Origin: Adineta ricciae
Lineage: Eukaryota; Rotifera; Eurotatoria; Adinetida; Adinetidae
Direction of reading: 5' to 3'
NCBI GenBank assembly: GCA_905250025.1
Contig: CAJNOJ010000149.1
Coordinates: forward strand, 186,001-250,000
DNA length: 64,000 nucleotides
The position numbers and the translations under genes are program-made. Below, piece by piece: positions 26,042 through 37,372 of the stretch. The notes beneath the pieces were generated by a model, which had not been told where the DNA came from, made no database searches, and was given only the letters and a program-made list of their open reading frames with translations. Numbering within the stretch: position 1 is the first letter of the stretch; each line of letters starts with the position of its first letter.

Positions 26042-26792
26042 ATGAATAAATCAATGCAACATTATACATCAGGTTTGTATACAAACGATGGAAAAGAAAA
26101 ACAACGTAAAATCTTTTTGTCTTTAGAATCCTGGATTGATATTCAATCAGAAGAAAAACAAACTCTAACTCCAGAAACAACTACGAGTTCATTCGCCGAT
26201 CGAGATCTTTTGTCCAGTATGCACATCAATGAAAACTTATTATTAGAAGCACAAAAGGAATCATCACGTGTTGGCTCGAAAAGTTCACATAGTGATAGGT
26301 ATTTATTCACATCGTTCATTTCCTACAGATTTCACGATTCTTTCTAGCTCATCACCGAAGAGTCCGAAGAGTCCAATTCAAACGGATGAAAATGTCGCTA
26401 ACTGGATGTTATATTGGTCGCGTGTTGAATCTGAACCACCAAAGTAGAATCTTTGCTATTGTTTTTCTTTGAATGTAATTGATTTTTTTTTGTCTAGAGA
26501 ATGGAAATTTCTTCATCCGATCAATCGAAGCGTCCGTGATCAATTACTCGACGAAGACGAAGAAGAACGCGCAGCCGAAGAGGCAGCCAAAGCTTTAATC
26601 GAAAAAAAACGTATGCGTTATGTTCTCTTAAGCAATTGTGCCAGTTTTCTTCTTGGCATGGGAATGTAAGTTCACTTCAGCTTTAGAAAACTATTTCATT
26701 CATGCATGTGAACTTTGCTTCTTTTAAGTATGTACTTATGTTTACGTCGCTATCTTCGTATGAAAACACCCTACTTCTATACATTGGATTAA
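26042..26792 (+). CDS. BNIP3: BNIP3/NIX-type mitophagy receptor
   Basis: BNIP3 and NIX are tail-anchored outer mitochondrial membrane proteins that recruit LC3/GABARAP for mitophagy, often under hypoxia. Four exons (26042-26298, 26348-26443, 26498-26665, 26729-26792) give a product of about 194 residues. The N-terminal LESWIDIQ holds a WxxI LC3-interacting motif where BNIP3 has SWVEL. The block LLLEAQKESSR ... SKSSHSDR matches the LLDAQHESG...SSHCDSP block of BNIP3. WMLYWSRVESEPPKEWKFLHP matches the conserved W-x3-W-S-x5-PPKEF-x-F-x-HP block. The C-terminal membrane segment runs ~YVLLSNCASFLLGMGIMYLCL and is followed by a short basic tail. An acidic, alanine-rich insert precedes the membrane span and is unlike vertebrate BNIP3. 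Confidence 0.85.
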
Positions 26793-28021
26793 ACAATTCA
26801 ATCAATGTCGTTTGATTTTGTACATAAAACATTTCTCCTACTCGCATATTTACAAGAAAAAACAATTTTTTCTGCTTTTTAAGTTTCCTTTTATTTGCAA
26901 ATAACAACAGCATTTCTGTACATACATATTTACACGGGAAAAGTCTTCAGTTCTCCTTCACATGTTCAGAAGAACATTCCTTATCTTACTTCGCTGATGA
27001 TTTCAACAATTGTTTCTTTGTTTTTTTTTCTTGTCCTCTGTTACATATCTATCTTGTTTTTTTTTCATTGATGAGTCCGTATTTGATCTATTTGTGAATA
27101 GTTCATGTTATCGTGTAGGGAAACAATCGAACTAGACATAGACGAACGGTTTGGAAAAACACAAAACTGAGTGTACTATAATCGATTGTAAATATCAATG
27201 TGTTTTTTTTCTTTCTCATCAAAAAAATCAATGCATGAAAATATACCATCGAGGCATAGACATGTTTTTCTTTTTTTTCTCTTTCGTTTTTCTCTTTCTT
27301 ATTCATAATTTGACATTACAAATAAAAATTTTATTCACTATTGAAATTGCGCCAATTGATTTATGACAGATCAAAGAATCTTGCTCGACACATTTTGCAT
27401 AAAATATGTCGAAAATGTTTAAAGAAAATGAGTCGTTACGTTTTCGTCTAAAGATTATCGACAAGAATTTACATCGATGGTGAACAGATGTTCACTCAAG
27501 CAATCGATTTCAGATGATTGGCGAAATGTTGTAATCAAATTCATAGTTGATCACATTACGTGAAATGATACAAGCAGAAGACCTCGTTGTCGATCAATTT
27601 TATAGGAAAAAATAAATCTCTCAGTTTCGAAGAACATTAATTGTTTCACCAAACGAACGTTGCACTTCCTTTTTGTTTTTTAAATATCCAGTGTAGACAG
27701 TTCGTCAATACGTGATATGTGTAGGTGAATCGACTTAATATGTCAAAACAGCGACGCATTAAATGTCTCGATTAGACGTGTCAAGTGTCAATGGTTGACC
27801 CTTTATAAGTACTCTCGCAGAATATATGCTCGATATACCTGATTTTATCGCGAATGTCATACATTCTGTTTGCTTTAAATCTATATACATCTTGCTTCTA
27901 ATCATAGATGTTCTCAAGTCGACTAACATGACATTCTTTCCGATCAACACTCGATAAAATAGAACTTTTTATTATTGGTCCAAGAATAAGTAACAGTGAA
28001 TATGTTTGAAACTATTTGTCT
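26793..28021. other. Convergent intergenic region (BNIP3 and EF-hand gene 3' ends)
   Basis: About 1.2 kb between two converging genes. It contains long T-runs typical of 3' flanks (~27020-27070, ~27205-27300) and scattered AATAAA signals, but no open frame with a recognisable domain. No repeat structure is evident. Confidence 0.4.
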
Positions 28022-28438
28022 TTAAAAATGACGATGCATATGATGATGATGGTGACTATGTGGATGATTGAATGAATGATTTGGAGCAACAAAACCATTT
28101 GTGGCGTAGACTTGACCAGTGGGACCGTATACCATCGATGGATAACCCGAGGCTGCTGGGTATCCCGGAACAACATCCGGTCTACGACCGAGAACTCCAT
28201 CACCGTTAAAATCTCTTCCTGTTGCTCGTTCGAGTTGACTTAGATATCCTAAAAAAAATCAGAGAGAATATTTTCCTACTGAATAAATCTCGATAACTAC
28301 CTTCTCCACCAATAAATCCATCTCCGTTGAGATCGATTCCATATTTTCTTTCAAGAGCATTTACAATTCGTGCTAAAAATACCAAAATACATGTATTTCA
28401 TATCACCAACTCAGAAAAACCTTCTACTTACTATCCAT
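28022..28438 (-). CDS. Small protein with two EF-hand-like loops and a histidine-rich tail
   Basis: Three exons give about 101 residues. The first is only 7 bases long (28432-28438, ATG at 28438). Two calcium-loop-like motifs lie close together: LERKYGIDLNGDGFIGGEG and LERATGRDFNGDGVLGRRP. Each has Asp, Asn and Asp at loop positions 1, 3 and 5 and Gly at 6. Neither has the usual acidic residue at position 12, so they look like half-loops of the dockerin/EF type. The second half is rich in Gly, Pro and Tyr (PGYPAASGYPS), and the C-terminus is HPHSHHHHHMHRHF, a likely metal-binding tail. No orthologous family is recognised. A textbook TATA/Inr promoter precedes it. Confidence 0.7.
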
Positions 28439-28524
28439 CTTTGTTGTTCGATGAGGTCGTCGGAATGTTAACTATTCAAGTAACTACGAATGTTAGAACT
28501 GAAGATTGTACAATATTTTTCTAG

Positions 28525-28532
28525 CTTTTATA
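28525..28532 (-). promoter_or_regulatory. TATA box and initiator for the EF-hand-like gene
   Basis: TATAAAAG on the minus strand is followed about 30 bases downstream by a TCAGTTC initiator-like site (28496-28502). Transcription would start near 28501, giving a 5' UTR of about 60 bases before the ATG at 28438. Element sequence and spacing are close to ideal. Confidence 0.6.
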
Positions 28533-28654
28533 ACCCTTAATTGCTCGTGGTCATGCGAGAAAAATCCTCATTTACTTCGACGCGCATGATTTGCTTTTCC
28601 TTTCTTTTTGCAAATCATTGTCAATAATTTCAGCAATTAAACCATATGATTTCG

Positions 28655-28795
28655 TCATAAAGGAAGTGATTGCATAGCAAAGGTGATGTCCAAATAACAT
28701 ACCAAGATAAAAATCATGAAAAGAGCACAGGTTAATAGATCTTTAATTGTAAAATATTTCGATGATTTCTTCTCCATAGCAGATGTGTTTGTCAT
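28655..28795 (-). CDS. Possible 46-residue single-pass membrane micropeptide
   Basis: From the ATG at 28795 a short frame encodes a polar, lysine-rich N-terminus (AMEKKSSKYFTIKD) and one strong hydrophobic span (LLTCALFMIFILVCYLDI). It ends at a stop at 28655. A GTATGT splice-donor-like site falls inside the span. The frame could therefore be an exon of something larger or simply chance. No homolog is recognised. Confidence 0.2.
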   Translation of the reverse strand: MTNTSAMEKKSSKYFTIKDLLTCALFMIFILVCYLDITFAMQSLPL

Positions 28796-29518
28796 CGCAC
28801 TTTGATAGAAAGTATTTTTTCGAACGGAATATTTAATCAACACAATGTCGCAGTACTTGTGTATAGGAATGTTAATTGAAAATTTCGAAAAAACTAAAAG
28901 ACGAAATAAAATTCATTGTTTTTAATGGATCCTGATTGGACACGGTTCACCTACCCTTCGGACAAATGCAAACATGACTTTCATAATACGATTTTTATGA
29001 GTTTAGATACACGACAAAAGTCATACGCGATCTACTATGATAATAGCAGGTCGTCGGTGAATCATGACAAATAAATGTGCATTTTCGTACTGTCACGATT
29101 AGTTTGGTGAAGTCGAGAAGAAATAGGAAGATTTTCAATGTCAAAAGGAAATAAATAACATTTAAGTTTCCTGTTGTAAAGAACTTTCACATGACATTAG
29201 TTTTGATAGGATCTAGTTGTTTGAAAACTATTTATGATACACTATGAATCATGATAAACAAAAGAGAAAGTCTATAGAGTAACATTCTATTTCCTATCGT
29301 GAAGAAGTATTGTTTTACATAGTAAATAATTCGGTAATTCAAGCTTAAATGCGCTGCTACGAGTTAAACTATCTGCATAGGCCTGTGATTAGAATGTTTT
29401 CCTTCGTGTCTAAATTTAATCTTTGTTTTATATTTTATCTCCGAAAAGAAAGATCGATACTTAAAAGTTAAAATTAATTAGTTAAAACATGAATTTAAAA
29501 ATTAAATTATTGTTTCAG
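28796..29518. other. Intergenic region, 3' side of the KCTD-TLDc gene
   Basis: No gene is supported. The sequence is AT-rich with stops in all frames and no visible repeat or RNA structure. Confidence 0.4.
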
Positions 29519-30910
29519 TTATTGTGTTGTTATCGTAAATACTTCGACTTCTTTACAGGCAAAATATTTCTTCGCGAATATTGAACTGCCAAGATTCGTT
29601 GTATCGACATAACTTTTTGGAAAAAATATACAATTGGTTTTTTCATTAAATTTGTTCCTTAAACATAGATCACTTCCTTCATTCTTCGGCGAGCCGAAAT
29701 TGGGACCACAGGTTGGATTATGACTTATTGCACACTGTTGATATTCTTTCGCGACGGGAAATTTCGTTGGTGGTACGTTTAGAGTATTCTTTAATGTGAA
29801 GAGAAATGCTGTGGGATCTGCTTGATCAGCACGAAGTGTTGCTGAACTCCATGAAATTGATGTAAATCCACCGAAAATATTTCCGAAATCAGTTTGAATG
29901 ATTGATATTGTTGGCGCATAGGATTCAGAGCAACGATGGAAATCAGCGGCGTCGAATCCGTGTTCACTAGCACGATAAATCAATTTCCATGGTTGCTGTG
30001 TCATCATTTCTGGACCGATGAATTCGGAAAGTTTTTCTTCATATTCTGGTGTTATTAAAGTACTTCCTAAGAAGATGTTTAAACGGTTTTCCGATGGAAT
30101 TATTGTTCGCCATGACAATGCTGTTTGGGCTGGATGAGGTTTGCTTTTTGTCGGCATAGATTGATTGAATGGTGAAGAACGTGTCAATGTATTGGGTGCC
30201 GCCGATGAGGAATAAGGTGAAGACCGTGTTCGATTGATTGCTGGTGCAGGACTACATGGCGGTGATGACTGGTTAGTTAGATTAGCTGTCAGACATGATT
30301 CATCTTTTCGTAAAAGTGAATTCAATTCGTCTTCTAAACTTTGAATTTTGTAGAATTTCGCTTCGGTGAGCAATTCTTTCCGAGTGGCTCTGTCTTCAAT
30401 GTTAAGTTCACCTGTTCGAAGGTATTTGAGTACCAAATCAAAAATTCGTCCGTCGCGATCGATGAAGATTCGATTATCTGCCGTATTTGCATTTCGATTC
30501 CATTCTTTCATAAGAAATGCTTTAAAAAATAAGGAATTACTTTGAGTTAAGGTTTTAATGGTCGTTGTAAAATGATGTCCACCTACATCGAGATACACAC
30601 GATTATCTGCATTTGAATCGATCTGTTTGTCAAAATCATTGAGATCTTTACGATAAAAATCTAATTCTCGCTCAAGCTTCTCCTGTTTTAATTGCATCGC
30701 GGTAAATGTTTTACTCAACTCGTCTGTATCATTGAGAAATTGATTGTATTGTTGAGAAATTAAGATAAAGTTTTGTTTTATCGCTGGGATCAACGATTGA
30801 AGTCTATTAAAAACATCGCATTCATTGTCCCATTCTGCTTCATTTCCATTAACATTTAACTTATTGTTAGTAATTGTCGCAGTTGTAAGACCATTAGTTT
30901 GTGACATCAT
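29519..30910 (-). CDS. KCTD-type BTB plus TLDc domain protein, intronless
   Basis: A single uninterrupted frame of 463 residues. An N-terminal coiled region (~40-90) precedes a T1/BTB tetramerisation domain (~100-200; VYLDVGGHHFTTTIKTL, DRIFDLVLKYLRTGEL-like, EAKFYKIQSLEDEL). A Ser/Pro-rich linker (~215-265) follows. Then comes a TLDc domain to the end (~285-460; WKLIYRASEHGFDAADFHRC, GNIFGGFTSISW, FLFTLKN, EVEVFTI). KCTD BTB domains often bind cullin-3, and TLDc domains occur in oxidation-resistance and V-ATPase-associated proteins (family knowledge). This BTB-TLDc pairing is frequent in bdelloid genomes. Lack of introns in a window full of intron-rich genes suggests origin by retrocopy or an intronless expanding family. 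Confidence 0.85.
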   Translation of the reverse strand: MMSQTNGLTTATITNNKLNVNGNEAEWDNECDVFNRLQSLIPAIKQNFILISQQYNQFLNDTDELSKTFTAMQLKQEKLERELDFYRKDLNDFDKQIDSNADNRVYLDVGGHHFTTTIKTLTQSNSLFFKAFLMKEWNRNANTADNRIFIDRDGRIFDLVLKYLRTGELNIEDRATRKELLTEAKFYKIQSLEDELNSLLRKDESCLTANLTNQSSPPCSPAPAINRTRSSPYSSSAAPNTLTRSSPFNQSMPTKSKPHPAQTALSWRTIIPSENRLNIFLGSTLITPEYEEKLSEFIGPEMMTQQPWKLIYRASEHGFDAADFHRCSESYAPTISIIQTDFGNIFGGFTSISWSSATLRADQADPTAFLFTLKNTLNVPPTKFPVAKEYQQCAISHNPTCGPNFGSPKNEGSDLCLRNKFNEKTNCIFFPKSYVDTTNLGSSIFAKKYFACKEVEVFTITTQ

Positions 30911-30976
30911 TTTATGTTGATAAGTAAGAAGAATGAAAACAGAAGAAAGAGAGAAGAGAACTAGCTTTTACTGACA

Positions 30977-30984
30977 TATTTATA
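30977..30984 (-). promoter_or_regulatory. TATA box for the KCTD-TLDc gene
   Basis: TATAAATA on the minus strand 67-74 bases upstream of the start codon. It fits a start site near 30950 and a 40-base 5' UTR. Confidence 0.5.
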
Positions 30985-31425
30985 TGTAGTCTATATGATT
31001 TCTCTTCTCTTTTCCCTGTGTTTATGAAAGGTTTTTTCATCGTCAAAAGTAATTCTATCGGTCCAGCCATCGCTTTTTTTTATTTTATTACTTGCCGTAT
31101 TCTTTGATTTCTTTCTTTCTTTCTTTCTTTTTCAAAAACATATCGGCGAGCACGATGTATGCTTTATTTCAATGTGACACATGGCTCGTAAGAGATTTTG
31201 TTTTGTTCGAGATTCTTATCGCTATGTAAAAAAAACATTACTGCTGTAATTATGCTAAGAACGAAACAGAATAACTAATTTCTTTTCTTTTTGCTTGTTG
31301 ATGCAAGCGGAAGAAGAACCAAACCTGTTGTTTTTTCCATAGCCAAAGCTATTCATATATTGAAAAATCAAGTCCGACTTATAAATGCAACAAAAAAAAA
31401 ATAGCCCGACACACAAAAGAACAAA
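30985..31425. other. Intergenic region upstream of the KCTD-TLDc gene
   Basis: No gene is seen. The stretch contains a short CTTT microsatellite and 3' flank of the RA-domain gene. Confidence 0.4.
31108..31132. repeat. (CTTT)n microsatellite
   Basis: Five to six copies of CTTT in a row in non-coding DNA. No function is implied. Confidence 0.8.
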
Positions 31426-32446
31426 TTACACGAGTGTCTCCAAATGATGTTGATTGATCGTGTAACTATTACTATCGTCCGATGATAACGAACCTATACA
31501 AGAATCCGTCGTACTACGATCGGATAGATCATCGTCATCCGATGTATATTTCGTCGTAGTTGTTCGTTGTTTTCTTGTGGAATGTGTGCGATCGACACTT
31601 GTTGTTCGTGGATTGGATGAAATCTTTTTTAGAATACTTTTCACTTCGGAAGTGACTGTCGATGGTGAACTCTGTACGGTCGAGGTACGAAAACGAACAC
31701 GTGACAAGGAGCGAGTTGAATTAGTCGTATGCTGATTGATGGCTTGATGATATTCATCTTGTCGAGATTGTCGTCGACAAATTGGAATCATATCTGATGC
31801 ACTTCTACAAGAAAATATTTTTCAATAGATTTAATTAGAGATGTTATTGTCGAAAACAAACCTGCTATCATCACTATCGATATCACAATCATCCGTGCGT
31901 GTAACCCAGTCAAAATAATTGGCATAATTTGATGATAAAGAATAATTATTTGATAAATTTGTACTTCGTAATTGACTGATAATTTCATGTTGTTTACGGA
32001 TCAATGATTCTTGTATTTTCAACTGTTCATATGCATTCGTCAGGATAGGTCGTTGTACCGGCGTTCGAAGGAGCTTCTTTCGTTGAGCAAAACGAGATGG
32101 AGATGAATTGCGTTTGAAGGATAATTTAAATCGGATGTTCGATGAAGCATAACGTAAAAGAATATCTTGAATGAAGTCAGTTGATTTCAATGGATATAAA
32201 TAAGGTGGATGTTCAACATAGAGACAACAATCATTGATAGTAAAATTCTGTTTTTCAGCTAAATCATCAAGTAGAGCATCGATGATATGAGCAACTGTGG
32301 TTAGACGATTGAAATTTGTTATACATTTGTGACTATTACGATATGTAACTTGAATACATTCAAAACGATGATGTTGACAGACTAGAAATACAATAGTTTT
32401 GTTTCGAACTATCAAGACAATGTTCAAATGAGTTGTTACCTTGCAT
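31426..32446 (-). CDS. RA-domain (RASSF7-10-like) protein
   Basis: A three-exon gene starting with a 7-base first exon (ATG at 32446). The N-terminal ~100 residues have a ubiquitin-like Ras-association pattern: IQVTYRNSHKCITNFNRLTT, VAHIIDALLDDL, NDCCLYVEHPPYLYPL, DFIQDILLRY. A basic stretch and a short coiled coil (EQLKIQESLIRKQHEIISQL) come next. The C-terminal half is Ser/Thr-rich and likely disordered (STRKQRTTTTKYTSDDDDLS). N-terminal RASSF proteins share RA plus coiled coil and act in Hippo and junction signalling (family knowledge). Assignment to that family is tentative because the RA fold diverges. Confidence 0.55.
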
Positions 32447-32748
32447 GATTTTCTATCTTAAAATATCAATAGATTATAACATCGATGCTTTCGACTTATA
32501 TATGCATATCTTCTTGAGCATTTCTCTTTTTTTCTCTCTTCTTCTCTGTCATTGTCTATAAGCCAATCTATTTGTCGTGTCACGTTGCCTTTCTAATTGA
32601 TTACCGAATCAAATATGTGTATGTGTATACACGCGGCTCAGTAGGGCATCTTCGTCCTCTCTCGATGGTCAATTAAGATAGATAGAGAGAAATGCCGGAA
32701 GCAAGACAAAATTTCACTTCGATATCACACGTTAACAAGTTTATTCGA
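32447..32748. other. Short intergenic region
   Basis: About 300 bases between the kelch gene stop and the RA gene start, both minus strand. It contains T/C-rich runs and no open frame of note. Confidence 0.35.
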
Positions 32749-35700
32749 TTAGTGTTTATTGTCTACAAATGATTGGCGATAATCCGGTGATAGACGAGCC
32801 GTTTTAGACATAAATGGATTATCGATTTTCGCACCTGAACGTAAGTTTCCTGAAAATTGAGATCCTTCGAAGATTCCATCTGGTGTCTGAGTACAAGAGT
32901 GAAAAAGAAACAAGTGAACATCAGAAGAAATTGAATTTGATTTGATCTAAAGATATGAATGAATGAAAAATGATCGTCTAATGAATAAGACATTAGTGGA
33001 AAAAATGTTCGTTAGTTGTTTGTTTTTCAATTACACAAATACATTTCTGATCGTGTGATCAATTAAAAGAAAATTCTTTGCAATTAACTGCATCATTGTA
33101 TGTTGTAGGCAGTTGACACTTTCAATCCCATGGATCCATTTGACATCATTTATCATGCGATGGATGATTTCAATTGATAACATTGTGTTATTTTTTTGAT
33201 GGTGATTTTTTCACTGGAAAAGAAATCGTTGTTACACTTCGGTGCATGTTGTTTTTGTTTTCAATGAAAAACAAACCTCTGGTTTTAGATGGAGTTTTGG
33301 CGGGTGTTTTCGATTTCGAGGGTTGTTTCGATTTTTTAGGCGTTGTGGTTGAGCGTGAAGGAGGCGATTCCCTGCAATTGATACGAATGAGAGATTCTTT
33401 AGGAAGGTTTGGGTGTTATGGTTACGTTGGGACTGGTGCTCTGCCGTTTGTCCAAACATTTGTTCGAAAATCGTAATATGACTAAAGAAAATTTGGTTAA
33501 TCGGCAAGAGAAAATATCTCTTCTTACTTCTGCTGTTGCACCAGCTGAATCAGAGTGTTTATGGAGAGTTCGTTTTGTTACTTCGAGGTAAGGTTCTGCA
33601 AGAAAGAATTCATTCAGATACGTATATTGAGAAATTTTCGTCTACCATTAAAAGATAGTGCATGGTATTTAGTTAAGACTGGTGTTTCAGAGATTTTCGT
33701 CCAGCTTGGTGTATCGAGCGACCATCTCAGAATATCCTGTTGGTTATGAATTCATAGAGACAGTGGAATATGAAATTAATTGATTACGTGACATATTTGC
33801 ATGGTTTTATTTCCATTCTCATCGTGCTTTTGAACTAGACCTGAGACACAGAAAACAGCACGATTTGTCGAAAATACTAAACTCCGACAACGAGGTGTTG
33901 GAAGATCGTTCGATCTTTCAAAACTAAAAATTATTGAAAGAACAAGGTTATTGTGCCGATGAAATATACATCTTACTCATTAGATGATAGATTAAATACA
34001 GTGAAATCAGACAATAAAACAGTTTGTCCTTGTACAATATCATAGCCACCACTAAGAAAAATGGAGCTATTTCTACAAAAAAAAGTCTTTTCGATTTACA
34101 AATCTGTGCTTACACAAGGTAGATTCGTCTACCATCCAGTGTCATACCACTACAAATACAAGATTAAAAGATAAATCATAGGTAAGGAATATTGAAATCT
34201 AACCATGCAGCGATTGGATTCATTAGTTTTGCAATGTGTTCCCATTTTAATGTTTGCAAATTCAATCGTTGAATATCATCGAGTAATCTAAAGATGAGAG
34301 TGAAAGTTATACATTCCTTGTAAAGATTTACTCATTATTTATTGTCTGACCACCAGCAATATAAATTCCACTTGTATCTGCGTAAACTCCTACGAACATT
34401 TCTTAGCAAAAGCACATTGCCTACTGGAAGAACTTACCAAAATGAACTCGACATGGAGTTAAAGGTGGAATTTTGACAGTTTCTCCGGTAAATTTGAACA
34501 AATAATCTGTAGTCGGTTCTTTTTGAATGGGACCATTAACATACAGAATATATCCACCTAAAATAGTCTTCGATACATCACAAACATTTCGTCGGGTAAA
34601 TTAAGAAAAGTCTGAATTTACCAATGATAAATATTCCCATACTTTCATGAATTAAAGCATATTTTTTTCTCGGTTCAGTATCGTTTACTTTCTTTATCAT
34701 TTTCGAATCTTCTCTTTCAACGATAGCTGCATCTTTTTTAATATGTGGACCGGTAATCTAAAAGAGGTATTTCAACGACGCATTGTCCTATGATTATTTA
34801 CGCTTATTCCAGGATCAAAAATAGGTGGATCAGAGGAAGCATTTCGAACGAGACCGTGTTGTCGTTTGATATTATTAACATATTGTTCAAGAAGATCCAA
34901 GCAATGATTTCGTGTTTTGATGTATTCTGCTAAATGACCATCAGAATCATCAGGACTACGTTTAGAGAATAAGAAGTTGATCCAAACGATATTTTATTGA
35001 GAAAGAAGTCTATACCAAATTAACGGAATCCGAGAAGGACGATAATGCCTTGAGTTATCTAAAAGAAGTGAGAATATTGAATAATATATGTATTTTCAAT
35101 AGAACCTGTCGAATCAATGCGATTATTGAACATATTTCGAACAAACATGTTGATTTCATCTAAATCCTATACAAATTTAACATCAAGTGATATTCTGTTT
35201 AGTAGATCAAATTATTGTTACAAGGTTCGACAGGTTCTTCATTGGATTGAATCCTATAGGATCGGGCGAACTTGAAACTGTTTTCGCAATATCTGACTGG
35301 AATCTAGGTAGTTTTTGTATGGATGTACTCGTTGTTGAAGAAGTCGAATGTAATGGTGTATGTGGTGCTACTTTTGGACTCGACAGATTTTGAGGTCTTT
35401 GTTGTTGCTTGGGAATATTTTTACTACTAAAATTAGGATGGCAAGAATAATATTGTGGAAATTGTCTCATTCGAATACCTGTATTTTGTTTTGCGTGCTT
35501 TAGCAGCTGAGGGAACGACAATTCTAACAACACTTCCCTGATCACTTGATCTAGCCTAGCAGAACAGATGGAATCCAATGAAGGAAGAGCTTCGCTGTAT
35601 CAACAAACAAACTTGTTTTGAAACGGATTTGCTTCTATTTGATCTCGCGGAAGCTGGTGTTCGTGATGGTTTAGAAACAGTTTTTGCGTTAGTAGTTTTC

Positions 35701-35873
35701 TTATTACTCGCATTTCTCTCTAGTATTTCGTTCTTATCATACAGATGATTATTAACTCGTTTAGTAAGTTCATCATCAGAATACGAGTGCATTGATCGTT
35801 CCAAACCATAATGTTGAAAAATAGACTGATATTCCCGTAGTTTATTTGATTGATCGATGTTTATCGGTGGCAT
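32749..35873 (-). CDS. Kelch-repeat protein with disordered N- and C-terminal regions
   Basis: Many exons run from the ATG at 35873 (MPPINIDQSNKLREYQSIF) to a stop at 32749. The N-terminal third is polar and Ser-rich with basic patches (SRTPASARSNRSKS). A helical segment follows (~34.85-35.1 kb; LAEYIKTRNHCLDLLEQYV). A kelch region covers ~34.0-34.75 kb with Gly-Gly turns (IFIIGGY, GIYIAGGQTINNELLDD, SIFLSGGYDIVQG). The C-terminus is Lys/Pro/Ser-rich (TPKKSKQPSKSKTPAKTPSK), then DGIFEGSQFSGNLRSGAK. Kelch repeats form beta-propellers used for protein binding. No BTB or other partner domain was found, so the role is unknown. Exon joins were not all verified. Confidence 0.6.
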
Positions 35874-35940
35874 TGTAAAGGAAAACAAATATGAAAATAT
35901 TCAACAGAAATTTGAATGTCATATCAATGCGCTTTTTCTT

Positions 35941-36993
35941 TCAGACGTAATTATCTCGGACATGATCATATTCATTAATATCAATCGATGGTTGAATAAT
36001 CACCGAAATTGGTTCTTCATAGAAATGATGAGATAAAGTTATGGATGAATTCGGCATCCGTTCAATGACTATCGATTTCTTACGAGTAACATAAAGATAG
36101 AAAATAATCGACACGATCCCCAAACATAAAATACTCAGGAAAATGAACAGCCATTGATATCGAAACCAAGTTTGTTTTGTTCGAGTCAATGGTGATGGAA
36201 TGGTAGAAGTGAGTTGAATAACTAGAAGAGATTTCATACAGAATTTTATACAAATTATGTGAGAGTTTACTTGGACCACATTGGTCAATTGATAGATCTT
36301 TGATAATTAATGAATGATTACTGGATATTCCAGTACTTTCTGTGATGATATTAATCTGACGAGTCAAAGAAGATCAGTTGATTATATGTGAAAATGATGT
36401 TTTACCATCATTAGGTTTTCAAGAAGAGGAATAGCAGAAGAGTGCCAATTGAGTTTCGATGTTTCATTTGAGATACAAAATGTAGAAAATAGTCGAGATG
36501 GTTTCGTGGTATTCGCCAAAGATTTTCCGTAGAAATTCATACAAACTAAAAGAAATTATTCGATAGAATTCAATCGGATATGTCTATTGTCATTACTATT
36601 CATCACCATGTCAGTTATAAGATATTTGAATTTAAAACAATATTGCTCATTCGGTGAACCGTGAAGTTTTATCAAAACTGTCGATTTCGATCCGTCCAGG
36701 TATTTCCTTATACACAAATCTATCAGTCCACACAAAGAACTAAATATCGAAACTAAAATTTGATCTACTCACGTTCATTGACCTTCGGTTTATATCCACA
36801 ACTATGATAAATATCCCATCCAAATAATTTCCATTGACATAATCGATTCTTTTCATCAAATGAACACATCACTTTGCCTTCTAAAACACACTGAATTACA
36901 CAAGAATTCATAATTCATCGTCCATCAACCTGTATTGACCAAATATATCAATAAATAAACAGCACACATGATATTCCTTTTTAGTACCATCAT
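35941..36993 (-). CDS. Type I membrane protein with a single divergent MAM domain
   Basis: The start at 36993 opens a signal-peptide-like segment (NIMCAVYLLIYLVNT). The ectodomain begins VMCSFDEKNRLCQWKLFG, like the C-x-F-x6-C-x-W opening of MAM domains. It continues through SKSTVLIKLHGSPNEQYCFKF and ends INIITESTGIS ... IIKDLSIDQCG, the usual MAM close. A single membrane helix (WLFIFLSILCLGIVSIIFYLYV) and an ~50-residue cytoplasmic tail follow, to the stop at 35941. MAM domains mediate adhesion or receptor dimerisation (family knowledge). The join between the signal exon and the first MAM exon could not be set with certainty. No known single-MAM receptor is matched. Confidence 0.6.
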
Positions 36994-37372
36994 TCCTACG
37001 ATTTTGAATTCTTTTAAACTTCAATTTTATTCGATTAGTCTAGTTCGAAATGTTCGCTTGCTGGTTTTTTGTTTTCGTACAAATATATTTGAATAAAAAG
37101 AATGAAGACGCAAGTTCACAATCTAATGCACAACAGTAGACGAATATTTCAATAAAATAGCATTTTTGTCCGAAATTCAGATCGACAGAAAAAAAAACAA
37201 GTGGAGATGGACATTCCTTACAAATTGTTCTTCACGATCGGACAAAAGAATCAACGAATAAGAACAAAAACAAATCTTGTGCAATGACGAACCAACATCG
37301 ATGTGAAAAGAAAATCAAAAGAAAATGAGTGAAAATAAAGTCAAATCTACGTTGTGTGAATTGTTTACAAAA
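36994..37372. other. Intergenic region
   Basis: AT- and A-rich spacer between two minus-strand genes. No feature beyond flanking UTR-like sequence is seen. Confidence 0.35.
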
